Origin: Lagopus muta
Taxonomy: Eukaryota; Chordata; Aves; Galliformes; Phasianidae
Reading direction: 5' to 3'
Assembly: GCF_023343835.1 (NCBI RefSeq)
Contig: NC_064444.1
Span: forward strand, 11,397,719-11,461,718
DNA length: 64,000 nucleotides
Both the position numbers and the translations under genes were made by a program. This document shows positions 24,101-39,100 of the stretch, in pieces; position 1 is the first letter of the stretch, and every line of letters begins with the position of its first letter. The notes beneath the pieces are model-generated. The model ran no database searches. It was not told the origin of the DNA and saw only the letters and a list, made by a program, of their open reading frames with translations.

Positions 24101-27100
24101 TCACTTGTGCTCCCCGGGCTGACAGGGTCTCTCTCCAGGTGCTCAATCAGTGATTCAGGCTGTGTCTCAACAGTTCCCATACATATGTACATAAATAGTT
24201 TTTCTTTGTAGGCAAGGGGCTATTTAAATGACTTGTTTTCCACTAGCTAGCTGTGTTACAAGGATGCTTTGCAGATAGATAGCAGTCTATTACCTTTTCA
24301 CTTCTATAGTGTTTGAGGACTGTTAAAAGTAGGGCTGCTTTATATAAAAGTATCACTTCAATTGTTCTGATAATCAATGGAAAAGAAACCCAGAAGATTT
24401 TGCTGGTGCCTTATCTCCCATGTTCCAAAGAGATTCCACTTTGGAGCATGTAGTTCGGTTGCTGTTCTCCTAGACTTAAACACTATTAGCTTAAGTGCCA
24501 AGATCTTGAATCCAGCATCACTGTTTTCTTTCCACCATTTTAATTAACTGTCTGATAGTACTGAAGTCTGTTTTATATACATATAAATTCAGTAAACACC
24601 AGAATCTGTGGTGTTACATTTTTATACAAAAATATGAAAGAAAGCTTTGAGTTAACGCATCTGTAATTCAGCTTTCTGTATTACAGAACATATGTTGTTC
24701 TTTTTTTTTTTTTTTTAATTAAACAAAACATAATGTGCAAAGGAACAAGGTCTATTAGATGGTACTAAAAGAATAACACATTATTAAAGTAATACCAAAA
24801 ATAGTCACAGGAACTGTGGACCTTGAGGCTATGAGAAGAGAGCTATTGAAAAGTGAATAAATATAAGGTTGAAGAGAAAAATGCTGGAATCCTCCTGCAC
24901 GTTGAACAGGAATTCAATCAGATGCTTGTCTTATGTACAGTAATATGGCTAGAGTCCCTAATTACTTTTAAAATAATTGTATTTTTTAATATAATGGAAT
25001 AATTTGCTTTATGCAAATGCTGAGCTGTTGAATCAGCAACAATTCATGGAAAGCTCAGTGTTGCTGTGATGCCGCCATGGGATTCTGCCACTGTGTTCCC
25101 TGCTTGGTCAGGAGCACCCCATGGCCTTTTCCAGGAGCTGTGTTCCTGTCACGACTGCTTCTGCTCTGCCAGGAGGCCTGGTGCTCTCCTGGCTGCTCCT
25201 CATGAGCCGACAGTGTGCCCAGGTGGCCAAGAAGGCCAATGGCATCCTGGCTTGCATCAGAAACAGCGTTGCAAGCAGGAGCAGAGAGGTGATTGTTCCC
25301 CTATATTCAGCACTAGTGAGGCCGCACCTCGAGTACTGTGTCCAGTTTTGGGCCCCTCACTGCAAGAAAGATATTGAGGCCCTGGAACGTGTTCAAAGGA
25401 GGGCAACAAAGCTGGTGAGGGGTCTGGAACACAGGCCGTATGAGGAGAGGCTGAAGGAGCTGGGAATGTTCAGCCTGGAGAAGAGGAGGCTCAGGGGAGA
25501 CCTCATTGCTCTCTATAACTTCCTGAAGGGAGGTTGTAGTGAGCTGGGGGTCGGCCTCTTCTCTCGTGTCATTAGTGATAGGACCAGGGGGAATGGTTTC
25601 AAGCTACGGCAGGGGAGATTCAGGCTGGACATTAGGAAGTATTACTTTTCAGAAAGGGTGGTCAGGCACTGGAATGGACTGCCCAGGGAGGTGGTGGAAT
25701 CACTGACCCTGGGGGTGTTCAAGGAAAGGCTGGATGTTGTGTTGAGGGACATGGTTTAGTGGGAGCTACTGGGAATAGGTGAACGGTTGGACTGGATGAG
25801 CTTTTAGGTCTTTTCCAACCTTGGTGATTCTATGATTCTATGATTCTATGATTCTATGTAATATCCTCTGCCCACTTGAGGTTTCTTGGACTGAAATTTT
25901 ATATTAAGATATGCTGATGAGTGGCAGAAATAATATGTAGCTCTCATGTTAGGTGCTCATAATGTTAGATCACATTTCCCATTAATAAACTGTGTCCATT
26001 TGTTTTTAAGATAGCACGTATTTTGTGTATTTAAATGCTTATTTACTGGTTATTTGGTGAAGGCAGTTGTGCCCAGGTACACCCAGTGTGCATCCCTCAT
26101 GTAACTGGATTGGCCGTACTCTTCTGACAGATTACTGACAGTCTGTTTCCTCTCCCCCATCTTCCATGTTGGGGGTTCATTTATGATGCCTGTGGCATGT
26201 AATTCGGCCGTTAAATGGTGACTGCTTTTTGTACACTTTAAAAAGGAAAGATGCCCAAAAGAGCATCTGTACTACAACAAAGCTCAAAGGAGCATTTCAT
26301 CTACGATTTTTTTAAAGAAAACCTTTTTCTCCCCATCTTCCTGATTCTCTGTTATTGATTACTTAAAAAATCATCTCCTTGTAATTGATTTCTTCTAATT
26401 TCTTTTAAAATGTTCTTTCTATTCTGAATGTTAGACTGCCTTTGAAATGCACAGCTCTCATTTTAAGGATTTTGATGTGTGTTTGAAGTTGAGAGAGAAT
26501 AGAATTTGTTTTCTTTACATACAAGTAATTTGTCTTATAACCTTTTTGTATTTTTCAATTGAAGCAGGTGAGAAATGTCTAGCCTCATAGAAAGTTCCCA
26601 CTGCAAATGCAAAATGTCAGGCTTGAAATATGTTTCAGGGCTGTACTTTTACTTTTGTGTTAGTCCTCAACGTAATTATATGATTTGCGATTGTTGAGAA
26701 GTTCTAGTATATACCAAATCACCATTGAAAATGTCCAAGGCACCAGATGATGTACAAAGATTTTCAATAAATTGCATCCACTCTATCAGTAGTCTATCAG
26801 TAGAGTATTTCATTGTCGCTCCATTGTTTGCTAAATGTATGTTCTTGTGGAGGGAGAGGTACAGTTGACAATAAATAGCAATAGCTTTCTTCAAAGCAGT
26901 CTGAATTTGGAATGGGAAGAAATATGTCACCCTGGGAACAGGCATGTTAATAGGCAAACAAACAAACAAACCTCCTTTATTTTTCTAAAATAACACTTAT
27001 TTTCTGACATTAATTCAAATTGAAAATTGCCTTGATTATCTCTACATCATCAGTTATCCAAACATACTCAATATCCCATATTCCATTTGGGTAATTGAAG

Positions 27101-30100
27101 TTTGACTCTGCAGTACTTTTAATGAGGTGTAAGATTTAACTCATTCGCCTATAGTTCACGTCCTGGGATGGATCAAAGGAAAACTAATTGATGAATGTAT
27201 AATTAAAATCACATTTATTTCTCTTCCTGATTTCTCTGCAAATGCCGTGCTGTTGATGAAAGCACTTTTATAAGTGGCTATATGCATCGACACAATTTAC
27301 TGGAGATAATCCGCCCTTTGAAGGAAAACCTTTAAACTTCTGTGTCTTTCAACACAAAGCTTAGCACCGCAGTAAACTTCCTTATTCTGATGTCTGCAGG
27401 ATGGCTTGATAGTGGAGAACATGCACGACCGGCCCTACACGCTGTGCCCTGGGCCTGAGGTGACGGCCGCCATGACGGCGGTGGGCGCAGCGGTGCAGCG
27501 GCTCTGCCCACACCTCGCCTTGGGCGTCCAGGTGCTGTGTGCCGCCAACCAGCAGGCCACGGCCGTGGCTCTCGCGGCAGGTAATAGAAATGACTCCTCC
27601 GTTATTACTGCTGTTTGCCGTGGCATTTACTCTCTGCAAATTGGGCATTGTACTAACATAGATACCATGAAAAATGAGACATGAAAAGCTCACTGTACCC
27701 TGAAAAAACAGAAATTAGATTTTGAGAAAGATGCCTGCTTGATTATAATAGATGAGACTCGCACGGTGCTTCAGTAGGAGGCAGCTTAAAAATCCCAAGG
27801 CCACTGGCGCTGCTTTCTAGGTGAAACCTGTCTAACTGTAATGATTAGTTTAAACCTACTCATGTCTAAGAGCCACCTTTGGTGTAACTCTATTTACTTC
27901 GGTTAAACGATATTTGAAGATTAATTTAACCCGCTGTGGTTAAGCATCCTTTTCAGCATCTAATTATATGTTGTTGCTACTACTGGTTTCTATTAAAACT
28001 AAGTTTTCATTGCCTTTTTTTTATGAATGAATGGAATGAAGCTTTCTGTTAATTTTTTTAAGTGCGTAGCTACCCAAACTACTGAACATTAAATTGCATG
28101 CAGGGAAATTAAGTACAAATTAATTTATCATTACTGCAAGAATACTAGATTTGCTAACCCTTCAGTTTCTAAGCTTTGCTGGAACAATTTTAGTTTTCAC
28201 TCCCTGATCAAAAGATAGAGACTGATTTAATAGGGAACGCTCGTACTTCCCAAATCCTTCAGAAATTGAGAGTCTATGTTTACCCAAATTGCAAATGCAA
28301 CTGTAGTGAGTTGGACACTTTGTAAATTTTACAGGTTTTCTAAATAGGCAAAGTTCTGTAAGAATGAAAAATCAAAAGATGCTTGTGCTATATGGAACAA
28401 ATTCAGTTAAAATAACATTGAGTAACACTCATTTTTCTTGGGGGAATTTCTGTTTGTTGATACGTTTTGTACATGGATTTGGTTTGAGTGCCTTAGAATC
28501 AGAAGCTGACACTTTCAAGGTATGCTTGAAGGCTGCTTGGCAAACCATCACAGCACGCTATTTCTGCTGTGGAGACTATGTGAAAAATTAAGCCAAAAAA
28601 GATGACAGAACCCAGTTTTGCTTTTGTTTTCAGGGGTTGTATGCAATACTTGAGGATACTTGAGATGCATTGTATTTACACACCTTACTTTTAAAAGTAA
28701 TAGCTATGCTTCCTTTTAGGAGTGAAATTGATCACTGTATATGGGATGTAATGCAAGAGCAATGAGTTTCTCTTACTCCTCAGCAATTATTAATGAGTGA
28801 GAGAATTCCTGAAGGGCTTGGGTTTTGCTCTGCTCTTCTGCTGTTCTGCACTATTTGCTCTGTAACTGGAGGACAGCAGCTAGGAAAAGCCTGTGTTTAA
28901 TGCATTTCATTGCACTCCTCTAAAAATGATTCTCAGGCTCACTGAGCAGGAAAGCAAAAAGAAAAGAAAATCACTTTAGGCAAAGCAATAGTAAAGGGAC
29001 TGACTCTGTAGGTAGAAAATCTTTGAATAGTTTTTCTGTAGCAACCTAGTAGTGACTTTAATATGAATGCCATTTTAGTTGTCATTAAAGATAGCTATTA
29101 ATTAAGGAATCCTCATATGCTTCAACTACAAAATATTTGCTGAATGTGTTACACTTTAAAAGCTTATGGAGTATTTTCTGCTACTATGCAGTCGTTCCAT
29201 TTTCCCTATGGAAACTCCTGTCTCTGGTAGAAATAACTTCAGAAGAGAACTGCACAGGGAAACCGTAAGTGGTCTTCAAGTGTAGGTAATGATTTTATAC
29301 TGTAAAGAGAGGGGGAAGAAGTCCGCAATTTTATGGTGTGACTGAAAGGAACTCCTCAGCAATGTGTGTTTGTGCTGATAAGTATGTTTTATAGTAACAG
29401 ATTAAAATACTAAATTTTCCCAATGTATTGATATGGTACTGTTATCAGACTTATACAATAATAAAATCAGGGGATGAGAAGGCTGAGTTTTTGTGTTTTT
29501 TTTTTTTTAATCTTAATCTCAAGCACTTATTTTTGGGAAAGTGCACCACCTTAATAGCTGCTTCTAATGGCATCCTCCAAAGACTGTACAGAAAGCAGAA
29601 TTTGTGTGGTAGGGTTACTTCTTTCAATCAGTACATTATTTACAGGTGTACTGTGTGGTTTATAGAAGCACATTATTTCCTGTTTGTAGTTTCTTATTTA
29701 ATTACTACATCTGCTTCAGGTTGAAAAAGAATGATGTATCCAAACAGATCCTGCGAGCAATTGTAGAAGAGATAGAAATGCTCCCTTACTCGTTTTTGTT
29801 TAGCAAACGTTACTGGTTATCATTGTTCAGTGCTCAGGAATGTTCACTAAGCCCGGGTCAGATCTGGACATCTTATTAGGTTTCCCTTACTTATTTATCA
29901 GTGTGTCTTGTTTTCTGAAGTAAACCACTGTTTATGCTTGGGCTGTCTACTGAATTTCATGTCCTCATGCTCTGTTGTTGACCTACTTCCACACTACATG
30001 GCTTTTCTTTTATCGAAAGTTTGTTAATTATGAAGCAGTAGTCATCTTAGAGAGGACTGTTGTGTCTAAAGGAATCATCCAAAGGCCCTCAGCTGCTATC

Positions 30101-33100
30101 TGCCGTTTTCCTTGCATTAGGGAGACCATGCATGGCTCCAATCCATCAGTGTATGTCTTCGCAGAGGAGCTACAGAGCCTTTACAATACTGGGGGTATAC
30201 ACCAATAACAGTCTCTATATTCTTTTGCAACTCTGTGTGCTTCCATTACAAACATGTAGTAGTAGTGATTGAAAGAAGCAACTGGCCTATCATTAAGCTA
30301 ATGGAGACAGACACGGCCTGCAGGGGCTACTATACAGTGCAGTAGTGTCCATGTACCTGCATCAGCCAGTATTACACTTCATGAATGAGAACTCAATTTC
30401 TAACAGTTTATCTCCTGCCATCTCCAGCTGACTGTGAAAATGCCCTTTTTCTTTAAGGATCCTTTTACTGAAATCCCACGCGGTCACTGTTTCTTAATTA
30501 GTCTTCAGTAATGATAATGACTCAGTTGGTAGCTGATTAAACAAGGCTTCATATCAGAAGACATTCCAGGTACCAGATATCTCCAGGTCTTTTATAAATA
30601 CAGCTTTGCTGTCTGAGACAGCTCTTCTCTTGCAGCCACCCACCAGCAGAGATGCTCCACAGGAAGGTGTGGCCAGTGATACTGTTTAAAATAGGATAGA
30701 ATTGGCTGGAAAAATATGCTGATTTTTAGTTACATATTTTTTTCAACTAATGCCATTCTAATACGGCTAAACTGAAGTTCAGCAGGTGAGTGCTTATTTG
30801 GGGGACACCTGCGGGTGCTGCAGGACAAGGCAGCAAGCACTGGAACTTTTGCAGAGATGTGATGAGAAATATGTGCTGAAAGCACTGTTGGAGACACTGC
30901 TTTTTCCAGGCCTGGAACTCTTGCTTGTGGAATGAGCTGCTTCTCAACTTAATCTTGAAGCTCTGTTTGGTAGGTCCTATTGGAAATTTCCTGTACCTGT
31001 TTTTTAGTGAAATTACATGATATTTTTTTTTTGTTCCTGTGTAAGTCAGAAATGAGACTGCCTTTTAACTATTTAGCAGGTATTCCTTTTTGACTTACTT
31101 AATGGGAAAATAAGAAATAATACCATTTTCACAGTTTTAGTGAATTCATTAATGGAATCCAATTAGGTCTTCATAAAACAGGCAGGTAATGAGTTGGTGT
31201 CTGCTAGAACTGGTTAAAAATAGTATCTTGTTATCCCCCAAAAACTCCAATAGTGTGCAACTCTGTTAAACTAAGAACAATCCTGATGTTGGTCGAGGAA
31301 GTCTTGAATTCTTAAGTTAGGGAAGTACAAACCAAACATTGGTAAACATGCGAGTGGTGAGCTTCAGTAGGTGAATAGCCCTTGTCCTGAGGTAGCCATT
31401 AGGATTGCTATGAACATTTATTAGATTTCTAGGGTGCTTGATAGTCTTGTGATTAGAGGAGAATTATTGTTTTTCTTATTTAAGTCTGATTTATACTACA
31501 AACTTAGGTGATTTGATAAAGCCTATGGCTAATATTCCTAGATGCACAAGTCTCAGTCTTACCTACTAGCACCTTTAATTATACTTGTGACATATTTGTG
31601 TCTTTGAATCCTGAGAATACTCCATGCTTTCTCACCTGCTAATCTGAAGGCATAGGACAGCTTATATTTGAGTTGGCACCATCTGTGATGTATCATGTTA
31701 GCTGCAGTCTGTGTTGCTAAGCAATACAGGCTCTTTTCCATCAGGCATAACCTTTTGTTTCTGCAACTTCGGGGCTTTTGGAATGAAACTGAAATCTAGC
31801 TCTTAAAATAAACAGGAACCTTGTCATTTGGTAAATACATTTTTAAAAACCCTTTCTGTTTATGTCTGCAATGTGTTAAGGTGAGGCCTTCCTTGCCTAA
31901 ATAGTTCTCTGTTAGATGGAATTGCATCCCTGAACACTGCTCTCACATGCATTTAGTTCCTCGATGTTTCCACTCCACTTAAATGTGCAGCTGACTCAAA
32001 GCTGGAGAAGCAATAGAACTTCAGAGAGCCTGGAAGGGAGCTCTAAAGCAAACTGGAAGAATAGCAAAAGCTGCACAAGGTGTTTGCAGAGCGTTTTCAC
32101 ATCCTAAAGGGTGTGTGAAGTGAGCTTCAAGGCTGTGGAAGACTGGAGAGGAAAGGGATACAATAAAGGAGTCAGAATTGTCATCTTTTGCAAAACAGCT
32201 GTGGATTAATTATGCTATGGCTGAAGACATCAGTATGTCAACATAAAGGTATTTCAAGGCTGTATAGGGGTACCTTATAGTAGATAAATGGTCCATCGAA
32301 ATCATTTCTGTTCTCAGTCTTCCTTTGAAGTACCCATCGCCCAAAAGCTTCCTGATACAAAAGATGAACGACTGCTGGACACTCAGTTGCTGAGACAAGG
32401 TAGAGTTGATGCTCACCGTAAATTTGGAGTGGAAACTTAATCTTTCTGTATCTTTGGCCCAGCTCCAAAGGTCAGTCGTTGATGTGGTACTGTTCAGAAG
32501 ATGTAAGTTGCATTCAGGTGGAGAGTCAATGTATATAATGTATTGCAGGCTGTGTTTTCCTGCCTAATTTCCTGAAGAAGGAAGACATAGGCTATTCTCC
32601 TCTCTTTGTCCATGTCCTGGTTGCTTTTTGACCTGTTGTCCAATTTCAGGCATATTTAACAGTGGAACAGATGTTGGGAAGGCAGTAATACAGTGATGGG
32701 GTATCTAACAGAGGGGCAAAACCCAAGATAATGCCCTTTTTGGAGAGAAGCCGCATTGTTAGAGGATAGGAGCTACGTTTTGGCCTACCTATCCTTCATT
32801 CATACTTGCCTACTGGCACATCACAGCAAGCAGGAGGGCAGGGTGTGCTGTTGCTGAGTCTGTGCCCATGGGTACAAAAGTTTAAAAATGTGAGAAATCA
32901 AGGCTGATTAGTCTCAGAGAACATGGAATGTCTTGTGTGGAGGTCAAATGAGGGACAGATATTTTAGTATTAGTTCTTCAGGCTTCAGGTCTAGTTAAGA
33001 GAATGCTAATTTTTTTCTTTTCTTTTATCAGGTCTTGATTTTATTCGAGTTGAAGGTTTTGTGTTTTCTCATGTTGCTGATGAAGGGATCATAAATGCCT

Positions 33101-36100
33101 GTGCAGGTAACCTGCTACGATACAGAAAACTAATTGGAGCAGAGAATATTCAGATTTTTGCTGACATTAAAAAAAAACACAGGTAAACACAAGCAATATT
33201 TATGTAAATATTAATGTAATAATGATCTTATGCTTTTCCCCATTTTCTGATTATTTTATATCTGCTCAATGCCAGCAAAGTTAATGATAAAGGGAGAACT
33301 TTATTGTTTGAGCAAGGTCTTGCAGTGCTATTAGGGGATATGTTTAAAAATAAATTTGCACCTGTAAGCCGCAGGTTGCCGCATCTGTGAAGTTTGTAGT
33401 TTAACCTTCAGGATTTATAAATGCAGACTGTAAATGTCTCACATCTGGTGTCAGGTGAGGTTTTACATCCTTATATGCCTATTACGCTTAAAGAAATTAT
33501 GTTTCGGGAGGCTAAGCATCCAAGGTTATTTTTAGTAATGCAGCAGTTTCCATGTACAAAGGATCCAAATCATAATATTCTGGTGCTTTAGAAAGCTATT
33601 CTCTTTTTTCTCCTGGCTGCCAATAGTACTGCTTTCTTCCACTTAAATCAGTGCTGTCTATGTACGGATTATGTTCTATGATTATCAAACAGAAGGAACT
33701 TTTGACAGATGAACCCAGTTTCTTTTTTGCTGATATCTTAACTGTCACACAGCATTTTTAGCTATTTATATGTCACCTTTTTTTCCTGAAGAACTGCTCA
33801 AATGTTATGTATTATACATGCTAAATAACCTAATTAAAATGTTTGCATGTAGTATGTAGGTAATCATGAAAACAACCATGTTGGGAAGATCATAAATATC
33901 TGTGGTTTTGTGGTGTTGTTTTTTTTAAATAACTTTCAAGATAGGTAAAGAAACAATGCATTATGATAACATTAAACTTTTAAGGTCCTTTTAGATTGGT
34001 TTATTTCTAATGACTTAAATTCTTTTATATATATGTGTGTATATATGTAAAAGACACTACATTAGACTTCATAAAAATTGATGATTGTATCATGCGGTCT
34101 TTCCTTTGTCTTCTCAGTTGATAGACTTATATTTTGATTATACTTTGTAGGTGAAAGGATTTGCTTTTTAAAGTGGAAGGTTTTTGCTACAAGGAGGTTC
34201 CAAAGCTGAAACGATGTTAAGAGCCACATTTCCAACTCATTTTATGTATTAGGGACTTAGGCCTGCCTTCCTCCAGCTGTATAAAGGGAATGCTTTGTCT
34301 TGCACCATCATCACTAGTGAAAAGCACTGCAGTCAGTGCATTCTGCCTCTTACTGTAGGGATCCAAGTCCATCCACACTGACCCAGGAAAGAGGAAGACT
34401 GTCACACCTCATCAGTGCAATGGGTTGACCATAGCTGTTGTTGCTTCTGCATTTTCAATTAAGCAGAAAGCAAAGTCAGATGCTGAACCAGCAAAGAAGT
34501 TCTAAACCCTTTCAAACTTCAGAATTGTTTAAATTAAATTACTATTGCTGTAGGTTTCAAAGCATATCAACCATATATCAAAAGCTGCTGTTGAAAAGCT
34601 AGGCTGCAGGTAATTTATGTTTGTAATTGCTATGTAAGGTGATTCCTGTGATTATGTTATAGGTAATAACTATACTTCTGTTAGTTGGACTTTGTGAAAT
34701 GAAGGATGTTAATTTCATTCTAGGTAACGGAACGTGATTTATGAATGACTGAGCCATCCGCTGCTCCCACTTGAAGTCAGAGAGCTGTGTGTGAGATACA
34801 AGTGCTCGACATGCACACAGCTGTCTGAATTGACACTTGGTAGTTCACCTTTAGCAATCGCTCTTTAGAGACAGAAGACCAAGAGCAGTGGATTGAGCAG
34901 TTATAGCTCTGCGATGGATAAGGTTGGGTCTCTTTCCCCTTGTTGGTATTGTAAAGTTACTTCCCATTTTAAAGCGGGACCCTTACCTTCTCTCTCACAA
35001 AGCCTGATTTTCGGTGTTCTGATAGTGAGGAAAATGAAGAAATGCCCAAATAAACATTGATCAATATGTGTGTGCTGAAAGTAACCATGGGGTACGTTGT
35101 GCTGTTGACAGTGCTCATGCCCTGACGGCAGATGTCAGCGTGGCTGAGACCGCCTCTGCTGCTGAGCTCTTCCTGGCTGATGGGGTGGTACTGACTGGTA
35201 CGGCAACCGGGCTGCCTGCAGACCCTGGGGAGCTGAGAGGTGAGCGGACACACCAGGAGCATGCAGCAGGCCCTGAGTCAGCTTCTGGCTATAGGTCTCT
35301 GTATGTGCTGTTCCTTAAGGAGAAAAAGAAGGGAGAAAAATGTTCTTTCATTGCAGAGTTTGATTGGATAAAGCAAAACTGATGTGACTGAGGTTCTATG
35401 TGGATTGTCTGCTTTACGTTTCTAACCAACTGTTTGATGGGACATAAATTATTTCAAGCCTTTATAATACTGAATGATACTTAGTATTACTTTAAAATAA
35501 ACAAAGCAAATGAATGTGAAGACTTTGTTTTAGAAATTGATACTTTTTAATATCTTAGTATAAGAAAAAGCAATTTCATAGACCTAATAGAAATAGCTAG
35601 CTAAAAGTGCTCAACTCTTCAGTGGAAAGATTTATATTTTTCGGAAAGAAAATGAAAGTCCTGCAAGAAAAGGGTTATTATGATATGGCACCGTTCCAGA
35701 CAGTAATAGCAGGGAAAACTTAGAAGGTTTTAAAAAAAAATTCTAAGTTTGTTGGTACAAAGGAAGATATGACATCAAAGTCATCAAACTTGATTGTTCA
35801 CATGCTATCATGAAAATTCAAATTTTCATCACTAAATTTCAATTCAGTTTCATGGCTTGAATGTCAAGGCTTGTCTACATAAAATAGAATGTGTAGTTTC
35901 TAGGTTTTACTTCTGCTGGCACAAAACAATCTAGCGTATTTTGAAGTGCCAGTGTGTTCAGCTCAGTCTATCAAGGTGAACTCTAAGCTCAGTGAATGTG
36001 CATCAAAGTATGTCTATTTGTCTAACCTCAAATTCTTAAAACATGCTTGCTGAAATGAAGCCAAAGGAAGTATCACTTCTTGTATAGACAAATCAAAAGC

Positions 36101-39100
36101 TCTATTGGACTTCTATGAACAATTTTTGTTTCAAGTTGCTGTCCTACTAGGGGATCAAAATGCAGAAATAATTATTGCATGTTTGGTCGAAGTTAAATGA
36201 TAGTACCTTTTGGCAAAATATTTTTTTCATAAAGAAAAATAGCAGTATGATCTCTACTTTTTTAAAGTATATTCTTCTCTAAACCATTCAATCACAATTC
36301 CTTCTTTATTTTACAAAAGAAGGAGGTGAATAACATGCTCTACTTGGTATGGAGACCAGCACCCCAAACATCTCTTGGAATAATTTAAAATCATTGCATG
36401 TTTTCAGGGCTTTATCCATATTGTACGTGCTTATCAGCATTCAGAATGAATGCTGAACTTGTCAAAATGTTTTGCTTATTTCACATGTGTTTAAAACACA
36501 ACTTTTTTGCCAAAGAACAGGTGATAGATGACTATGCTTCAGTCACCAATGTTAAAATGAAAGTGGTGGTTTGTAGTGAATACAGAGCTCTTGAATTTGT
36601 TTGAGTGTTTGATAAGGTGAACTGGAAGTGATTCATAGAACAAAGCACCCTGAAAGGCTGCAAGAGAAAAAGACCGAAAGAGACTGCAAAATATTGTTAA
36701 TCTAAAGATCCACCTCTGCCTGCAATGCATACCACTGGATATCCCTATTTCTCAGTGCAGATTACATTAAAATAAGTAAATAAAAGCTGACAAATCTCAG
36801 GGCAGAATAGTAGCTTAAGTTCTGCTTTCCAGAATGCATGTGCAGCCTCCTCTCATGCCCTGCACTGGAGGGCACCAGATGAGCTGCAGGCCCGCAGGCT
36901 GCTCTCAGGCAGGACTCCAAGCAGGCCTCACCACTGCCTTTCCTGCATGTGAACCAGTGTGCCAGTCACAGCCTTGTTCCTTTTCTGAGTCCAAGGAACA
37001 AAATGAATCAGAGTTGTCAGCAGTAATGATGTGCACACATCGATTTTTTACATGTGTAGTGAAGGCAAGAACCTGGATCATGGGTTTGGTTTACTTAGGC
37101 CACAGAATTCAGGCATTATCTGCACCACTCAGGAGAACAGTGGCTTAACACAGTTAAGAGAAGAGCTTAAAAATCAACACTCAGTAGTGTGAGGAAATGA
37201 CAAATTAGGCATATCTATGTCAGTATATTCTTAAAAGGAATCACTTGTACAAAGTTGGCGTGATGTGAGTGAAATTCGGCAGTTCACGAATGTATGCAGC
37301 ACAGGATGAGTCGTACTGTGATCATACAGCTGGGCACCTTTCATCATGCTGCAAAGCAACTCTTGAACGACAAACCAAGAGACAGATGAGGTTTTGTCAC
37401 GTTTTTTTTTTCTCCGCTTTGTTGTGCAGTAATATAGAAGTGTTTTTGCCTTTGTGTCTGTGTGTTGAATTGACTGACTTGTGATGGCATGTGGGAAATG
37501 AGTGTTTCTCTGTCAAGCCAGAGAAATGTGTTTGGCGGGGTTTTGTTTGTAGTTTCTTTCACTGCCTTCCTGAAGGCACCTGTGGTGCTACTCCCAGCCA
37601 CAGGCTGTCAGGTTTTCCCGCTGGGAAAATGCTGAAGTACCTGGTTGAAATCCAGCTTGTGATTTGAGTGACCACAGCCTTTGCATAAAGACTGCCTAGG
37701 TATCTTTATGAACAAAGTAAATGGCCTCAGCTGAGCAACTGGTGGAAAATATCACAAAGCCCAGCAGCTGGCTCCATTACCTCATCTGTTAGTGTGCATA
37801 GAAGGGGTGTCAAAACTGATTCATCCTCCTGCCTTTTAATGGACTGTTTAGGTTAAAATAAAGGCTGCTGCCTTTGCAGTACCCTCCTATAGATAATCAG
37901 GAGATGCAAGTCTCTGGTCTGTACTTTTCATAATCCCGAAATTTAATGACAGAGAAAAAGTCCTTTGAATTAAAAAACTAAAATGGGTTACAGTGGAACA
38001 TTACCATAAACATAGTGTTGTGTATGGTACAGTGATTACTGCATATGAAAAAGCTGTTAAAGAAGAGTAGTGGAGCAAGTTATTAGCACAGTGGTACTTA
38101 TTTTTACGCCGCTCTTTGCCATTGTTTTCAAGCTAGGAGCATTTGGCCTTTATTTCATGTAACTTGTGCACACCGTAGTTCAAATGCTTTCATTGTGCTC
38201 TGCAACCAAGTGCTATTTCATTTGATTTTATTGAAGACATATCTGCAGATGCACTGTCAGAAGAAAGAGCACAGTGCCCTCTAGTTACAGTTTATTGATA
38301 TAGAAAAATGTGTGAGTTCTGTAAACTTCAGGATCTTGTTACTTTAACATCAGAAAATTGTTTCCCTTCCTGTTTGCATCAAACAATATAATCAGGAGAA
38401 GAAAGCTGAAGGAGCCTTTAAACAAGGCTCTGTGTTTAGAGACATTTTGACAGTGACTGAACGTCACCATGCGGAAGCATACCTCACCACTGTTGCTTTA
38501 TTTTCTTTTACAAGTTAGAATTTGTATTAACACAGCCGGTAGACAAGTTATATTCTATTCATCAACTGTAGGCCTTGATATGCTTGGAAACGACTTAAAA
38601 GTAGTATCTGTAGCATGTTTAATTAGATAACCCAGTCTCATTGTATGGTGGGCACTCCCATTCCTGTTCTTCACATTGACAGTCTGAATAAATCTCCAGC
38701 ACAAGAGTTGTGTGTGGGCTGCATGTGTCATGCATGGATCACAGCAGGAGCTGCATACCTTGCTACTTTTGAAAGCTTCATCATTTAGTTATCTTCTTAC
38801 AGTTTTGCAGCAGTCTTAGGTTCTGCTGTTCAAGTCTTTGTTAGGGCAGAGCTATTGTCATACACCCATGGGATCATGCTCTGTTTAATTATTCGGCTCT
38901 TCATTTTTCCTGCTGATGTGAAATAATTGTAGAGCAACTGCCTACTAATGTACCTTATGCATTTGTCTTAAAAACAAATATTGACTTGGAATGTTGTTCC
39001 TCTGGGAATGCAGTAAAGATGTTTTACGAATCTGTGGTCAGTTGTAGCACCTTAATTATGCATTGGTATCTACATAGATCAGATTGAATATTTCGAAGAG

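Larger units (their letters stand above)
22127..24183 (-). mobile_element. Internally deleted endogenous retrovirus, antisense in the intron
   Basis: Two direct, diverged LTR copies (22127-22414 and 23857-24183) flank about 1.44 kb. In the minus orientation the order is LTR, candidate primer-binding site, an integrase fragment, further degraded coding sequence, a polypurine tract, LTR. No gag, protease or reverse transcriptase is recognisable, so most of the provirus is missing. The LTRs have diverged through several indels, so the insertion is old. No clean target-site duplication was found. The provirus is antisense to the host gene, as is usual for intronic proviruses. Confidence 0.85.
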
